This document shows positions 27,409-36,492 of a stretch of 64,000 nucleotides of DNA, in pieces. A program made the translations under genes and the position numbers. Numbering within the stretch: position 1 is the stretch's first letter; each line of letters starts with the position of its first letter. The notes beneath the pieces are model-generated. The model saw only the letters and a program-made list of their open reading frames with translations. It made no database searches and had not been told where the DNA came from. The stretch comes from an uncultured Coriobacteriaceae bacterium (GTDB taxonomy: Bacteria > Actinomycetota > Coriobacteriia > Coriobacteriales > Atopobiaceae), in assembly GCA_902793195.1 (NCBI GenBank), contig CADBCS010000006.1:21190-85189 (forward strand), written 5' to 3'.

Positions 27409-28083
27409 ATGAAAGAGCTCTCCGTGTTTGTTGATGAGTCCGGTGAGTTTGGCTCAAGCTCCAAGTATTACTTGGTTACACTGCTCTTTCATGACCAAAG
27501 CGTTGACGTCGCTCCTATTATTGCTGGGCATGTACAAGCTCTTAAGCAATCCTCGCTGGATGACGTGCAGTTTCATATGACCCCGTTGTTGCGAGGGCAT
27601 GAGTATTACGCGAGCATGGAGCTTGGAGACCGAAAACGACATCTGGCACGCTTCTTAGCGTTCTATCGCCGATTGCCCGTTACCACATTTACCTTATCGT
27701 ATACAAAGTCAAAATTTCCTGATTACAAGAAGATGCTGCTGCGCATGAAGCGAGATCTTACCGTGTATCTGTTCGACCACCTTGATTATCTCCAGCAATT
27801 CGATCGCGTGAAGGTCTATTACGATGGTGGCCAGCATGAGGTTAGCGAGATGCTGCACGCTGCCATTGAGTACTCATTAGCACGCGAGGCGATTATGTTT
27901 CGTGACGCTGCTCCTTCGGACTATCGTCTTGCACAGGCTGCCGATTTCGTCTGCGGTATAGAGTTGGCCGCTCTCCGATACTCATCTCACGAGAGCACAC
28001 AAACGGATGCGATATTCTTTGGCGGTTCATCGGCGTTCAAAAAGAACTGGCTGAGGCATGTTCGGAAAAAAGCAGCTAAGTGA
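27409..28083 (+). CDS. DUF3800-family protein
   Basis: 224 residues from ATG 27409 (GGGAGG before it). DUF3800 signature: N-terminal VFVDESGEFG with the catalytic-like acidic pair, mid-protein VKVYYDGGQ, and C-terminal RLAQAADFVCGIELAAL (the Q-x-A-D segment). These acidic residues give an RNase H-like arrangement, and the family is suspected to be nucleases. Many DUF3800 genes lie in mobile or defence regions. GC is lower than the flanks. It sits between 31-bp copies of the ychF end with no integrase, so it looks like a small inserted cargo segment. Confidence 0.8.
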   Translation: MKELSVFVDESGEFGSSSKYYLVTLLFHDQSVDVAPIIAGHVQALKQSSLDDVQFHMTPLLRGHEYYASMELGDRKRHLARFLAFYRRLPVTTFTLSYTKSKFPDYKKMLLRMKRDLTVYLFDHLDYLQQFDRVKVYYDGGQHEVSEMLHAAIEYSLAREAIMFRDAAPSDYRLAQAADFVCGIELAALRYSSHESTQTDAIFFGGSSAFKKNWLRHVRKKAAK

Positions 28084-28109
28084 CGTGTTGGGTCGTGTAT
28101 AGGAGAGTA

Positions 28110-28140
28110 CGACGTAATGCACTTCCGGTTTAACGTGTAG
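28110..28140 (+). repeat. Right copy of the ychF 3'-end direct repeat (candidate att)
   Basis: Matches 30 of 31 bases of ychF 26903-26933, including the stop codon. The preceding aggagagtac also resembles ychF a little upstream, so it looks like a decayed gene end. Confidence 0.7.
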
Positions 28141-28192
28141 CTGCGTATGGCGGCTTGCCGGGCTGGGGACATCCTACCGCGTACAATCTTGT

Positions 28193-28259
28193 GACAAGTT
28201 TGGTCCCTACCGCGTACGATAATCGGCTGGAATCGTACGCGGTAGGGACCAAATTTGTC
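28193..28259. repeat. Long perfect hairpin of the CGTACG repeat family
   Basis: Arms 28193-28219 and 28233-28259 pair over 27 bp with a single G-T mismatch; the loop is 13 bases. The stem contains ggtccctaccgcgtacga. Related sequence lies at 16081-16215. The remaining 28141-28350 gap has no supported gene. Confidence 0.8.
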
Positions 28260-28350
28260 GCAGAATCGTGCGCACCTGACGCCGAATCCTGACGTCGGAT
28301 TCCGACGCCACGGCCTGACGCCGGATCGCTCGACACCCGCCGCGGCGGCG

Positions 28351-29805
28351 CTACTGCATCTCGATGCGCACGACGATGTCGGACAAAAGGTAGAAGGACC
28401 CGTCGTTGAGCAGAGCCTGGTAATCGTCCCCAAGGTATGACGCCAGTGCCTCCGCCTCGGCCTGGAGCGAGGCGTCGCCGTACACCACGAGGTTCCTGTC
28501 GAACGTAAAGTCGTCCTCCTCGTAGGCCGTGGCCGTAAAGCCGTTGGAGGACAGGTCGCTGGCAATTTTGGTGGCACGGCCGTCTATGTATCCGGTTACG
28601 GCCACGGCACCGGTCTTGTCAACCGATTCCAGGTCGGTCGCGGACTTCTTCTTCGCGTCCTTGTCGTCCTGGGACTTGTCGTCCTTGGAGTCCTTGCCGG
28701 ACGTCTCGTTCTTGTTGTCCTTGGCCTCTGCGCCCTTGCCATCCGCCTTGCTCGAGGTGGAGCTCGCGATGCCTGCGGTCACGTCGTCCTTCTCGGATTC
28801 GTAGGGCGGCTGGCCGGCGTCAACGCGTGCCATCATCTTCTCCCAGGCTGGGGTGTCCAGAATCTCGTAATAGATCTCGTCGATGAGCTGGGGCTCGCTC
28901 GGCGTCATGCCGGTGTAGAGGTCCGTGTCGGTGTTAAAGTGGCGGAACTGGGACGCGAGCGACAGAATCTCGTCGACCGTCATGTCGGTCGTGAGGCTCT
29001 CGGACATGGTCGAGATGGAGTTGATCATGTTCTGCGGGCTGCTGGCCAGCACCTTGCGGATGATCGAGGCAATGATCGCACGTTGGTTGGCGGCGCGATA
29101 GAGGTCTCCGTCACCATACTCGTCGTATGCGTGGCGGGCGCGGCAGAGCATGAGCGCATCCCAGCTGTCGAGCGTATGCGTGCCGGCGCTCAGGTCGATG
29201 CCGGTGTAGTCGGGGTCCGAGATGGGCTGCGGAAGCGTTATCTCCACGCCACCGATGGAGTCGACGATGCTCATAAACGCGTCGAAGTCGATCTCGGCGT
29301 AGTGCGAGATGTCAACGCCGGCGAGCTTGCTCACCTGTCGTACCATGCCCGAGGGACCTCCAAGCGAGAACGCCGCGTTGATCTTGCCCTTGGTCCCATC
29401 CTCAAGCTCCACATACAGGTCGCGGTGGATGGAGAGGATGGTGACCTTTATGTCTTTGGGGTCTATGCGACACAGCATGATCGTGTCGGCGCGGAAATTC
29501 TCGTCCTCGGAACCCCCGGCCTCCTCCGAGCGCTCCTCGTCCCGGTCGGCACCGAGCAGCAGGAGATAGAACGGCTCGTCGGGAGCGTTCTGCTTGAGCG
29601 AGGCGAGCAGGTCCTTGTCTTGGGTGGCCATGTTGTCGTTGATGCGCGAGACGTACAGCCCCACCGCTACGCCTGCAACGCAAAGGGCGATAAGGAGGCC
29701 TGCGACAATCCCAATAATCAGCTTGCGATGGGAGCGCCTGGCACGCTCGCCGGAATAGTATTCAACGGACTGTTCTCTGGATAGCGGATGGTTCTTGTGT
29801 GGCAT
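28351..29805 (-). CDS. LytR-CpsA-Psr (LCP) family wall-polymer ligase with LytR_C domain
   Basis: 484 residues. It has a cytoplasmic N-terminus of about 30 residues, one membrane helix (about 29-51), and the LCP domain (about 75-270) with FYLLLLGADRDE, the phosphate-binding arginines in FRADTIMLCRIDPK and LSIHRDLYVEL, KINAAFSLGG, and LDSWDALMLCRARHAY/RAANQRAII. A Lys/Asp/Ser linker and a LytR_C-type domain (VAVTGYIDGRATKIASDL) follow. LCP proteins move glycopolymers from polyprenyl carriers to peptidoglycan outside the membrane. A second LCP gene lies 70 bp upstream. Confidence 0.92.
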   Translation of the reverse strand: MPHKNHPLSREQSVEYYSGERARRSHRKLIIGIVAGLLIALCVAGVAVGLYVSRINDNMATQDKDLLASLKQNAPDEPFYLLLLGADRDEERSEEAGGSEDENFRADTIMLCRIDPKDIKVTILSIHRDLYVELEDGTKGKINAAFSLGGPSGMVRQVSKLAGVDISHYAEIDFDAFMSIVDSIGGVEITLPQPISDPDYTGIDLSAGTHTLDSWDALMLCRARHAYDEYGDGDLYRAANQRAIIASIIRKVLASSPQNMINSISTMSESLTTDMTVDEILSLASQFRHFNTDTDLYTGMTPSEPQLIDEIYYEILDTPAWEKMMARVDAGQPPYESEKDDVTAGIASSTSSKADGKGAEAKDNKNETSGKDSKDDKSQDDKDAKKKSATDLESVDKTGAVAVTGYIDGRATKIASDLSSNGFTATAYEEDDFTFDRNLVVYGDASLQAEAEALASYLGDDYQALLNDGSFYLLSDIVVRIEMQ

Positions 29806-29874
29806 AACGGATTCCGTTCTTCGTTTGCTGCTGCGTTGGTGCGTATCCCGCGCTTACAAGATTCTACTAGTGTT

Positions 29875-31086
29875 TTACCACTCTTCCCCGGAATCTTCCG
29901 GAGAACCTGACTCTTCGTTGCCCTCACTGGCGTTCTCGCCGCCCTCCGAGGAGTTTGACTCCTGGGGTTTGTTCGAATCCGACTCCTTGGGTGCCGAGCT
30001 GTCGGCGCCCACGGTACCGGCGACGCCCGACGTCGAGTCCTGCTCGCCCTCTCCCTCGTCGTAGGGTGGCAGACCCTGGTCGACGCGCATCATCATCTTC
30101 CTCCACTGGTCAACGAGGCACGCCTCGTACCAGGCTCCGTCGGCAAGCACGCCGTCGGTGGGCTCCATGCCCGTATAGATGTCGGTCTCCACGTTGAGCG
30201 TACGCATCTGGCTGGCAAGGTCGAGGATGTCGGGGATGGAGAGGTCGGTCGTCACGCTCTCGGCCAGGGTGGCCACGGTGGCCGCCATGGTGGCGGGATC
30301 GCTTGCGAGCACCTTCTTGATGATCTCCGAGAAGACCATGCGCTGGTTTGCCGCGCGGTAGCGGTCGCCGTCGCCGTACTTGTCGTACCCGTGACGGCAA
30401 CGGCAGAGCAGGGCCGCGTCGGTGCCGTCGAGGGTCTGCACGCCCTCGGGCAGGTCGAGCCCCGTGTATTCGGGGTCGTATACGGGGACGGGCAGGTCCA
30501 CGGTAACGCCGCCCACCTGATCGACGATGGAGATAAAGCGGTCGAGGTCGACCTCGGCGTAGTGGGAGATGGGCACATCCGCAAACTTGGACACGACCTC
30601 GGTGGCGTATGCGGCACCACCAAAGGCGTAGGAGGCGTTGATCTTCTGCAGACCGTGCTCGTCCATGTTGATTGCGGTGTCGCGATGGATGGACACCATC
30701 GTAACCTGCACGTTCTTGGGGTCGATCCGGCAGAGCATAATGGAGTCCGAGCGGTATGCGTGCTCGTCGTCGCCGTAGTGCTCGGTGTCCTCCACCCTGC
30801 CCTCGTCCTTGTCGACGCCAAGGAGCAGGAGGTAGAAGGGGTCACCTGCGTGGGTCTCCACAAGCTGCTCGCGCAGCTCGGTGGTCACGTTCTCGCTGAG
30901 CTTGGCGTTAATGTTGGCAACGTAGATTCCGCCCGCGGCGCCGACAACAAGGATGAGGACCAGCACGCAGATAATCGCAATGCGCACGCCATGCCTGCGC
31001 TCCGACGCCATGCGGCGATGGCGATAGTGCGCGACGTCGTTGTACTTGTCGACCCCGTTGTGGTTCTGGTCGATGCCCTCGGACAC
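29875..31086 (-). CDS. LytR-CpsA-Psr (LCP) family wall-polymer ligase
   Basis: 403 residues from GTG 31086, chosen because CGGAGG lies 5 bp before it and the N-terminus then matches its neighbour. Longer readings from 31170 or 31233 have no ribosome site. A membrane helix lies near residues 34-54. The LCP core has FYLLLLGVDKDE, YRSDSIMLCRIDPK, VSIHRDTAINM, KINASYAFGG and LLCRCRHGYDKYGDGDRYRAANQR. The tail is a low-complexity Glu/Ser/Pro stretch, without the LytR_C domain that the neighbour has. The pair likely attaches two different polymers, or one polymer redundantly. It is divergent from guaA. Confidence 0.9.
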   Translation of the reverse strand: MSEGIDQNHNGVDKYNDVAHYRHRRMASERRHGVRIAIICVLVLILVVGAAGGIYVANINAKLSENVTTELREQLVETHAGDPFYLLLLGVDKDEGRVEDTEHYGDDEHAYRSDSIMLCRIDPKNVQVTMVSIHRDTAINMDEHGLQKINASYAFGGAAYATEVVSKFADVPISHYAEVDLDRFISIVDQVGGVTVDLPVPVYDPEYTGLDLPEGVQTLDGTDAALLCRCRHGYDKYGDGDRYRAANQRMVFSEIIKKVLASDPATMAATVATLAESVTTDLSIPDILDLASQMRTLNVETDIYTGMEPTDGVLADGAWYEACLVDQWRKMMMRVDQGLPPYDEGEGEQDSTSGVAGTVGADSSAPKESDSNKPQESNSSEGGENASEGNEESGSPEDSGEEW

Positions 31087-31254
31087 AATCGCCTCCGATG
31101 TTTCGAGCAGGCCTTCCGTTTGTTCCGCCTTCGTAACGCATGCACGGGATGGCCATATTTGGCGTACCATGGTTGCGTCACTAAACACCAATGATACACC
31201 CGTAGCCGTTTGCCCACATAAATGACGTATCATAATCGTGTGAGGGGGGGGCCT

Positions 31255-32844
31255 ATGCTACAAGAGCACTCGGGGCAGCACGTGGTCGTGTTGGACTTTG
31301 GCGCCCAATACGGGCAACTCATCGCCAGACGCGTTCGCGACCTGCACGTTTACTCCGAAATCGTGCCATGCGACATCGAGGCCAAAGAGCTTGGGGCCAT
31401 GCGGCCCTCCGCCATCATCCTGTCGGGCGGGCCTGCGAGCGTCTATGCGCAGGACGCACCGCGCGTTGACCCAGGCGTGTTTGAGCTGGGCGTTCCCGTG
31501 CTGGGCTTTTGCTATGGCCAGCAGATCATGGCGACCACGCTTGGCGGCGAGGTGGGCCATGTGGACAAGGGCGAGTACGGGCCGGCAACGCTCGTGCGCG
31601 ACGGGGCGTCCATGCTTTTGGCCGACACGCCCGCCGAGCAGACCGTGTGGATGAGCCATCGCGATGCCGTTGTGCGAGTGCCGGAGGGGTTCCAGGTCAC
31701 GGCGCATACCGGCACGTGCCCGGTCGCCGCCATGGAGTGCCCGCGCCTGCGGCTGTATGCCACGCAGTTCCATCCCGAGGTGCGCCACACGGCATATGGC
31801 AACAAGATGCTCGAGACGTTCCTCTTTGGCATCTGCGGGCTGGAGCCCTCGTGGACCATGGAGGGGGTCGTCGATTCGCTGGTGGCCGACATCCGTGCGC
31901 GGGTGGGGGAGCGGCGCGTGATCCTGGCGCTCAGCGGTGGCGTGGACTCGAGCGTGGTGGCGGCCCTCGTGCACCGTGCGGTGGACGATCAGCTTACCTG
32001 CGTGTTCGTGAACCACGGCATGCTGCGCAAGGGTGAGCCGGAGCTGGTGGAGGAGGTCTTCGGTCGTCAGTTCGACGTGCCGCTCGTACACGTGCGTGCC
32101 GAGCAGCGCTACGCGAAGCTGCTGGCCGGGGTGATCGACCCCGAGGAGAAGCGTCGCCGCATTGGTTCCGAGTTCTGGAAGATCTTCTTCGAGGAGGCGG
32201 CCAAGCTCGACGGCGTGGAGCTTTTGGCCCAGGGCACGATCTATCCCGACATCATAGAGAGCGGGGCGCGCAAGACGGGCGGCAAGGCGTCCACCATCAA
32301 GAGCCACCACAACCTGATCCCGTTCCCCGAGGGCGTGCACTTCGACCTCATCGAGCCGCTCGACCACTTCTTCAAGGACGAGGTCCGCGAGCTGGGTGTG
32401 GTGCTGGGTCTGCCCGAGGCAATGGTGTACCGCCAGCCGTTCCCGGGTCCGGGCCTGGCCATTCGCATCATCGGCGAGGTCACCACGCACAAGCTCGACG
32501 TGTTGCGCGATGCCGACGCCATCGTGCGCGAGGAGCTCGATGCCTACAACCTGCGGCTCTTTGAGCAGACCGGTGATCGCAACAGCGAGCACGCCTGCTG
32601 GCAGTACTTCGCAGCGCTGCCCGACATCCGCAGCGTGGGCGTTATGGGCGACGAGCGCACCTACGGCCGCACGGTGATCGTGCGCGCCGTGGAGAGCACC
32701 GATGCCATGACCGCCGATTGGGCCAAGCTGCCCTACGACGTGCTGGGGCGGATCTCGAGCCGCATTGTTGCCGAGGTCGCAGGGGTCAATCGTGTTGTCT
32801 ACGACGTGACGCCCAAGCCTCCCGCGACGATTGAGTGGGAATAG
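31255..32844 (+). CDS. guaA: GMP synthase (glutamine-hydrolysing)
   Basis: 529 residues from ATG 31255, preceded by GAGGGGGGGG. It has a class I glutamine amidotransferase domain with VLDFGAQYGQLIARRVR, the nucleophile Cys in VLGFCYGQQ, and His/Glu in ATQFHPEV. The PP-loop synthetase has LALSGGVDSSVVAAL, and the dimerisation domain has FPGPGLAIRI through PPATIEWE at the end. It converts XMP to GMP. The last bases (ttgagtgggaatag) recur at 41571 with one silent change, marking guaA as an insertion target. Confidence 0.98.
   Translation: MLQEHSGQHVVVLDFGAQYGQLIARRVRDLHVYSEIVPCDIEAKELGAMRPSAIILSGGPASVYAQDAPRVDPGVFELGVPVLGFCYGQQIMATTLGGEVGHVDKGEYGPATLVRDGASMLLADTPAEQTVWMSHRDAVVRVPEGFQVTAHTGTCPVAAMECPRLRLYATQFHPEVRHTAYGNKMLETFLFGICGLEPSWTMEGVVDSLVADIRARVGERRVILALSGGVDSSVVAALVHRAVDDQLTCVFVNHGMLRKGEPELVEEVFGRQFDVPLVHVRAEQRYAKLLAGVIDPEEKRRRIGSEFWKIFFEEAAKLDGVELLAQGTIYPDIIESGARKTGGKASTIKSHHNLIPFPEGVHFDLIEPLDHFFKDEVRELGVVLGLPEAMVYRQPFPGPGLAIRIIGEVTTHKLDVLRDADAIVREELDAYNLRLFEQTGDRNSEHACWQYFAALPDIRSVGVMGDERTYGRTVIVRAVESTDAMTADWAKLPYDVLGRISSRIVAEVAGVNRVVYDVTPKPPATIEWE
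32831..32844 (+). repeat. guaA 3'-end core, left copy of candidate att pair
   Basis: ttgagtgggaatag at the end of guaA. The right copy at 41571-41584 differs at one base that keeps the encoded E-W-E-stop. The guaA 3' end is a known integration site for mobile elements. Confidence 0.6.
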
Positions 32845-32845
32845 C

Positions 32846-33052
32846 TCAGCACATTATCGTGAGGCTGATTTGACGGCGTATCTGGTGGGCTCTGGTCCAT
32901 CTGGTGCGCCGTCTTGCGTTCTTGAACCTGTAAGCCAGTGGAGAGGCTGTCGGCTCGCTCCTTCAGGCATGATGCGTGTTTGTCCAGTTGAAGAGACCTG
33001 GTAAGGGTATCTTGCTCCGCTATACCCGAGCAGCCTCACGATAATGTGCTGA
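32846..33052. other. 207-bp element with perfect 22-bp inverted ends (structured RNA or MITE)
   Basis: Bases 32846-32867 are exactly complementary to 33031-33052. Inside are additional local stems: gacggcg / cgccgtc (32872-32912) and gggtat / ataccc (about 33005-33027), plus a weaker cctg...ggag / ctcc...cagg stem. The whole could fold as a multi-branch RNA closed by a 22-bp helix, or be a non-autonomous transposon. It begins two bases after the guaA stop. No ORF inside has support. Confidence 0.7.
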
Positions 33053-33219
33053 TGACCAGCGCCAATGAGGCTGGTACTCACGGAGTCGCCCTAAAGGAGC
33101 GAAACCCATCCCGCTGGTACTCAAACGATACTCACGCAGGCAGATGGGCCAAACGACAGCAGTGGCAGGATTCTTTTCTGTCCGACGTGGTTGGTAGAAT
33201 CAAAGCTGGTGATAGGACG

Positions 33220-34314
33220 GTGGCAAAGCAGGGTGATCTGCGTGAACGAAATCCAACAGATCGGTGCAGTATCGAGTACGGAAACACCGGCGACCTCATC
33301 GAAGACGCCAAGCTCATCATCGACTCTGCGCAGCGCAGCGCCCATCAGGCCGTCAACGTGGCGCTCGTGGTACGAAACTGGCTTCTGGGCAGGCGCATCG
33401 CCGAGGAGGAGCTGGGCGGGGACACGCGCCTGGAGCTATACGGTCGCAAGGTAGTGCCAATGCTGACCAAAGAGCTGACGGCAACCTACGGAAAGGGCTA
33501 CACAAGAACGAGCTTGTACCAGTACGTTCAGTTCTACCGGATGTTCCCGGAGATTGTCCACGCAGCAAGTGGACAATCTCACGTTCTTCTCACTTGGACA
33601 CACTATCGGGAACTCCTGCGTGTGCAAAACGACGAAGCCCGTGCGTGGTACGAGCGGGAAGCCGCTAGCCAGGGCTGGAGCGTCAAGCAGCTCTCCCGAA
33701 ACATTTCCAGCCAGTACTGCGAACGCATGCTGTCGAGTGGTGTCGAGCTGAGCCAAAGTGAGGCTCTCTCCTCCAGCGCTTTGGAGAGGGCCGAGCGGCT
33801 CGCGTTCGTGAAGAGCCCCATGGTCATGGAGTTCCTTGGATTGCCAGCAGACCCTCACATCCACGAGTCTGACTTGGAAAGCTCCATACTGGACAACCTG
33901 CAGCAGTTCCTGCTCGAGCTGGGGAAGGGCTATGCCTTTGTAGCGCGACAGCAGCACATCCGCACCGAATGGGACGACTTCTACATCGACCTGGTCTTCT
34001 ACAACTACATCCTGCGCTGCTTCGTGCTCATAGACCTCAAGACAAGCAGAATCACGCACCAGGACATGGGCCAGATGGACATGTATGTGCGCATGTACGA
34101 CGAATTCAGGCGCAACGAGGGCGACAGTCCCACCTTGGGTATCGTTCTGTGCGCTGAGACCGACGAGGATATTGCCCGTTACTCCGTGATGCGTGGCAGC
34201 GAGCAGCTCTTTATGAGCAAGTACAAGCTCTACCTCCCCGACGAGGAGGAACTGCGCGCAGAAATTGAAGCCCAGAAACGCGTGTTTCTGGCGCAGCACG
34301 AAGATGATATGTAA
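33220..34314 (+). CDS. PDDEXK nuclease, DUF1016/YhcG family
   Basis: 364 residues from GTG 33220 (AGGA just before); the frame is open further upstream, so the start is uncertain. The N-terminal DUF1016_N-type helical domain (IIDSAQRSAHQAVNVALVVRNWLLGRRI, GYTRTSLYQYVQFYRMFPEI) is followed by a C-terminal nuclease domain with FYIDLVFYN and VLIDLKTSRITHQDMGQMDMYV (D...D-x-K, with Asp where many members have Glu). Such proteins are common in type I/III restriction and mobile loci. A second, diverged member lies at 50836-52098. It sits at the guaA end of the accessory segment. Confidence 0.82.
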   Translation: MAKQGDLRERNPTDRCSIEYGNTGDLIEDAKLIIDSAQRSAHQAVNVALVVRNWLLGRRIAEEELGGDTRLELYGRKVVPMLTKELTATYGKGYTRTSLYQYVQFYRMFPEIVHAASGQSHVLLTWTHYRELLRVQNDEARAWYEREAASQGWSVKQLSRNISSQYCERMLSSGVELSQSEALSSSALERAERLAFVKSPMVMEFLGLPADPHIHESDLESSILDNLQQFLLELGKGYAFVARQQHIRTEWDDFYIDLVFYNYILRCFVLIDLKTSRITHQDMGQMDMYVRMYDEFRRNEGDSPTLGIVLCAETDEDIARYSVMRGSEQLFMSKYKLYLPDEEELRAEIEAQKRVFLAQHEDDM

Positions 34315-34658
34315 TTGACCAAAAGCTTCGACGGCTGGGAGTGGGCCGGGTACGGTGAGCCAAGCTATGAGGTGGCCTACGGCCCAAACGCACGACGCTC
34401 ACGTTACTGCTTCCTTTGTCCGGAGAATCGGCCGTTGATCGAACGGAAAAGCGTCCGATTCGGACGGTCGATTCCGTGCCGAAGGCTGATTCGCGAGCGC
34501 GTATCCAAGGGTGATACGGAGTTGAGCAAGTTCTCGAAATCTTTTACCCCTCTGCCGAGACGCGCTCGACAGAGGGGTTCTCTTAGCCTCACGAATCCAT
34601 TTCAAGCCCTTTTGAGCAAGTGAATGCCCCACCTCTTCCGTCGTCGACAGCCTGTTGC
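34315..34658. other. Gap without a supported gene; one hairpin
   Basis: Contains a stem (acccctctgccgag / ctcgacagaggggt) at 34546-34578 that may terminate the minus-strand LysR gene. An open frame directly after the nuclease stop would need a TTG start without a ribosome site and has no recognisable motif. Confidence 0.5.
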
Positions 34659-35504
34659 TCACGCAGTGCCCCTTACCCAGCGCAACAGCTCGGATACGCG
34701 CGGAGTCGCCTCCTTCAGCGCGACAAGGTAGAAGGTGACATGGGCGTCGGCGTCGGATAGGGGCACCTCGACGCGCCCTCTCGCATGGTTGCTGTTCTGC
34801 GGTGCGTCGGTCGTGAAGCAGAGCATGTCGGAGCTGTCGACGAGCTGGGTGAACACCTCGCGGTCCCTCTGCACGATGGAATGCACGTCGGGGATGCCCT
34901 GCTCGTAGACGTCCTTCCAGAAGCCGATGCCGTCCAGCACGAGGAACGTCTCGCCAGCGAGATCCGCGAAGGACACGTGCTTGCGCATCGCCAGCGGGTG
35001 CGCGGCCGGCACGGACACGAACAGGTTCTCCGTCATGAGGGGGATGCACTCGCAGTTCGGCAACGCGATCGGCTTGCGCATGATGGCGAGGTCGGCCGTG
35101 CGGTCGAACAGGCGCCGCTCCACCTCCGCGTCGGGGAGCACCTCGGGCGCCAGTATCGTGCCGGGGAAGCGCTCCACGGTGCGGGCCGTCAAGTTCCACA
35201 CCGGCGCCGGCGCCACGGCGGCGACGCGCAGGGTGCGCTTCTTCCGGGCGTGCTCGTCGAGGGCGTCGCGCATGTGCTGCTCGGCGGCGAGCACGTCGCG
35301 TGCGCGCTCAACCGCGATGCGGCCGGCCTCGTTCAGGCGCGCGCTGTTGCGCGTGCGGTCGAACAGCTCGCACCCCAGATCGGCCTCGAGCCTCTGCATG
35401 GAGCGCGAGAGGGACGGCTGGGTGATGTGCGCGCGCTGCGCCGCGCCCGACATGGTGCCCGCCTCGTCAACGGCGACGAGCTGCCGCAATTGCTCCAGAT
35501 CCAT
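34659..35504 (-). CDS. LysR-family transcriptional regulator
   Basis: 281 residues from ATG 35504. N-terminal winged helix MDLEQLRQLVAVDEAGTMSGAAQRAHITQPSLSRSMQRLEADLGCELFDRT is a full LysR DNA-binding signature; an effector domain of about 190 residues follows. It is divergent from the aldo/keto reductase gene with 118 bp between, the usual layout for a LysR regulator and its target. The effector is unknown; given the flavoprotein and reductase neighbours, a redox or quinone-type inducer is plausible. Confidence 0.93.
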   Translation of the reverse strand: MDLEQLRQLVAVDEAGTMSGAAQRAHITQPSLSRSMQRLEADLGCELFDRTRNSARLNEAGRIAVERARDVLAAEQHMRDALDEHARKKRTLRVAAVAPAPVWNLTARTVERFPGTILAPEVLPDAEVERRLFDRTADLAIMRKPIALPNCECIPLMTENLFVSVPAAHPLAMRKHVSFADLAGETFLVLDGIGFWKDVYEQGIPDVHSIVQRDREVFTQLVDSSDMLCFTTDAPQNSNHARGRVEVPLSDADAHVTFYLVALKEATPRVSELLRWVRGTA

Positions 35505-35622
35505 ACTCGGTCCTTCCAGTATGCGTTTCGCGCATGGCATGTTTCGCATTAAGCATTGTACATCTGCTTCTTCACGGTGGAAACTATACGCAGGACAGAA
35601 ACCGACTGGAAAGGACGACACC

Positions 35623-36474
35623 ATGGAGTATGCGGAGCTTTCGAACGGGATGAAGATGCCGATGCTGGGGTACGGCGTCTTCCAGATCGACGACGAGACC
35701 ACCGAGCGCTGCGTGGCCGACGCGTTGGCGGCAGGCTACCGCCTCGTCGACACGGCGCAGGCCTACATGAACGAACGCGGCGTGGGGGCAGCCATCGCCA
35801 AGGGCGGCGTCGCCCGCGAGGACATCTTCCTGGTGGACAAGGTGTGGGTGTCCAACTACGGCGAGGGCAGGACCTACGAGTCCATCAGGCGGTCGCTGGA
35901 GCTCCTCGGCCTCGACTACATCGACATGATGCTTCTTCACCAGCCATACAACGACTACTACGGTGCCTGGCGCGACATGGAGCGCGCGCTCGAAGAAGGC
36001 CTGGTGAAATCGATCGGCGTGAGCAACTTCGATGCGGTCCGCCTGCTCGACCTGTGCACGTTCGCGAAGGTTCCGCCCGCGCTCAACCAGGTGGAGACCC
36101 ACGTGTTCTGGCAGCAGAAGCCCGCGCACGCCAACATGGAGAGCCTCGGCGTGCGGCACATGGCCTGGGGCCCCTTCGCCGAGGGCGCGAACGACTTCTT
36201 CCACAACCCGGTGCTCGCCGAGATCGGTGCGAAGTACGGCAAGGGCGTCGGCCAGGTCGCGCTGCGCCACCTGATCGACTCCGGTGTGGTGGTCATCCCC
36301 AAGTCCACGAAACCCGAGCGCATGGCCGAGAACATCGACGTGTTCGACTTCGAGCTCACGCCCGAGGACCACGCCGCCATCGACGCGCTCGACACCGGCC
36401 ACTCCGTTTGCTACGACCACACCGACCTCACCGTGGTCGGCGGCCTGCTCGGTTTCATCAAGAGCACGATGTAG
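35623..36474 (+). CDS. Aldo/keto reductase
   Basis: 283 residues from ATG 35623 (AAAGGAC before it). The catalytic tetrad is visible: Asp and Tyr in LVDTAQAYMNE, Lys in LVDKVW, His in MMLLHQPYND. The NADPH-binding end has VVVIPKSTKPERMAENIDVFDFEL. Length fits AKR families with short C-termini (2,5-diketo-gluconate reductase-like). It reduces an aldehyde or ketone; substrate not known. First gene of a plus-strand group with two flavoproteins and esterases. Confidence 0.93.
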   Translation: MEYAELSNGMKMPMLGYGVFQIDDETTERCVADALAAGYRLVDTAQAYMNERGVGAAIAKGGVAREDIFLVDKVWVSNYGEGRTYESIRRSLELLGLDYIDMMLLHQPYNDYYGAWRDMERALEEGLVKSIGVSNFDAVRLLDLCTFAKVPPALNQVETHVFWQQKPAHANMESLGVRHMAWGPFAEGANDFFHNPVLAEIGAKYGKGVGQVALRHLIDSGVVVIPKSTKPERMAENIDVFDFELTPEDHAAIDALDTGHSVCYDHTDLTVVGGLLGFIKSTM

Positions 36475-36492
36475 AAAATGCTTGAAACCTTG

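Noticed and set aside
29955..29985. gttcgaatcc resembling a tRNA T-loop
   Set aside because: Lies inside the LCP coding sequence with no cloverleaf.
34315..34623. 102-codon frame after the DUF1016 gene
   Set aside because: TTG start directly after the stop, no ribosome site, no motif.
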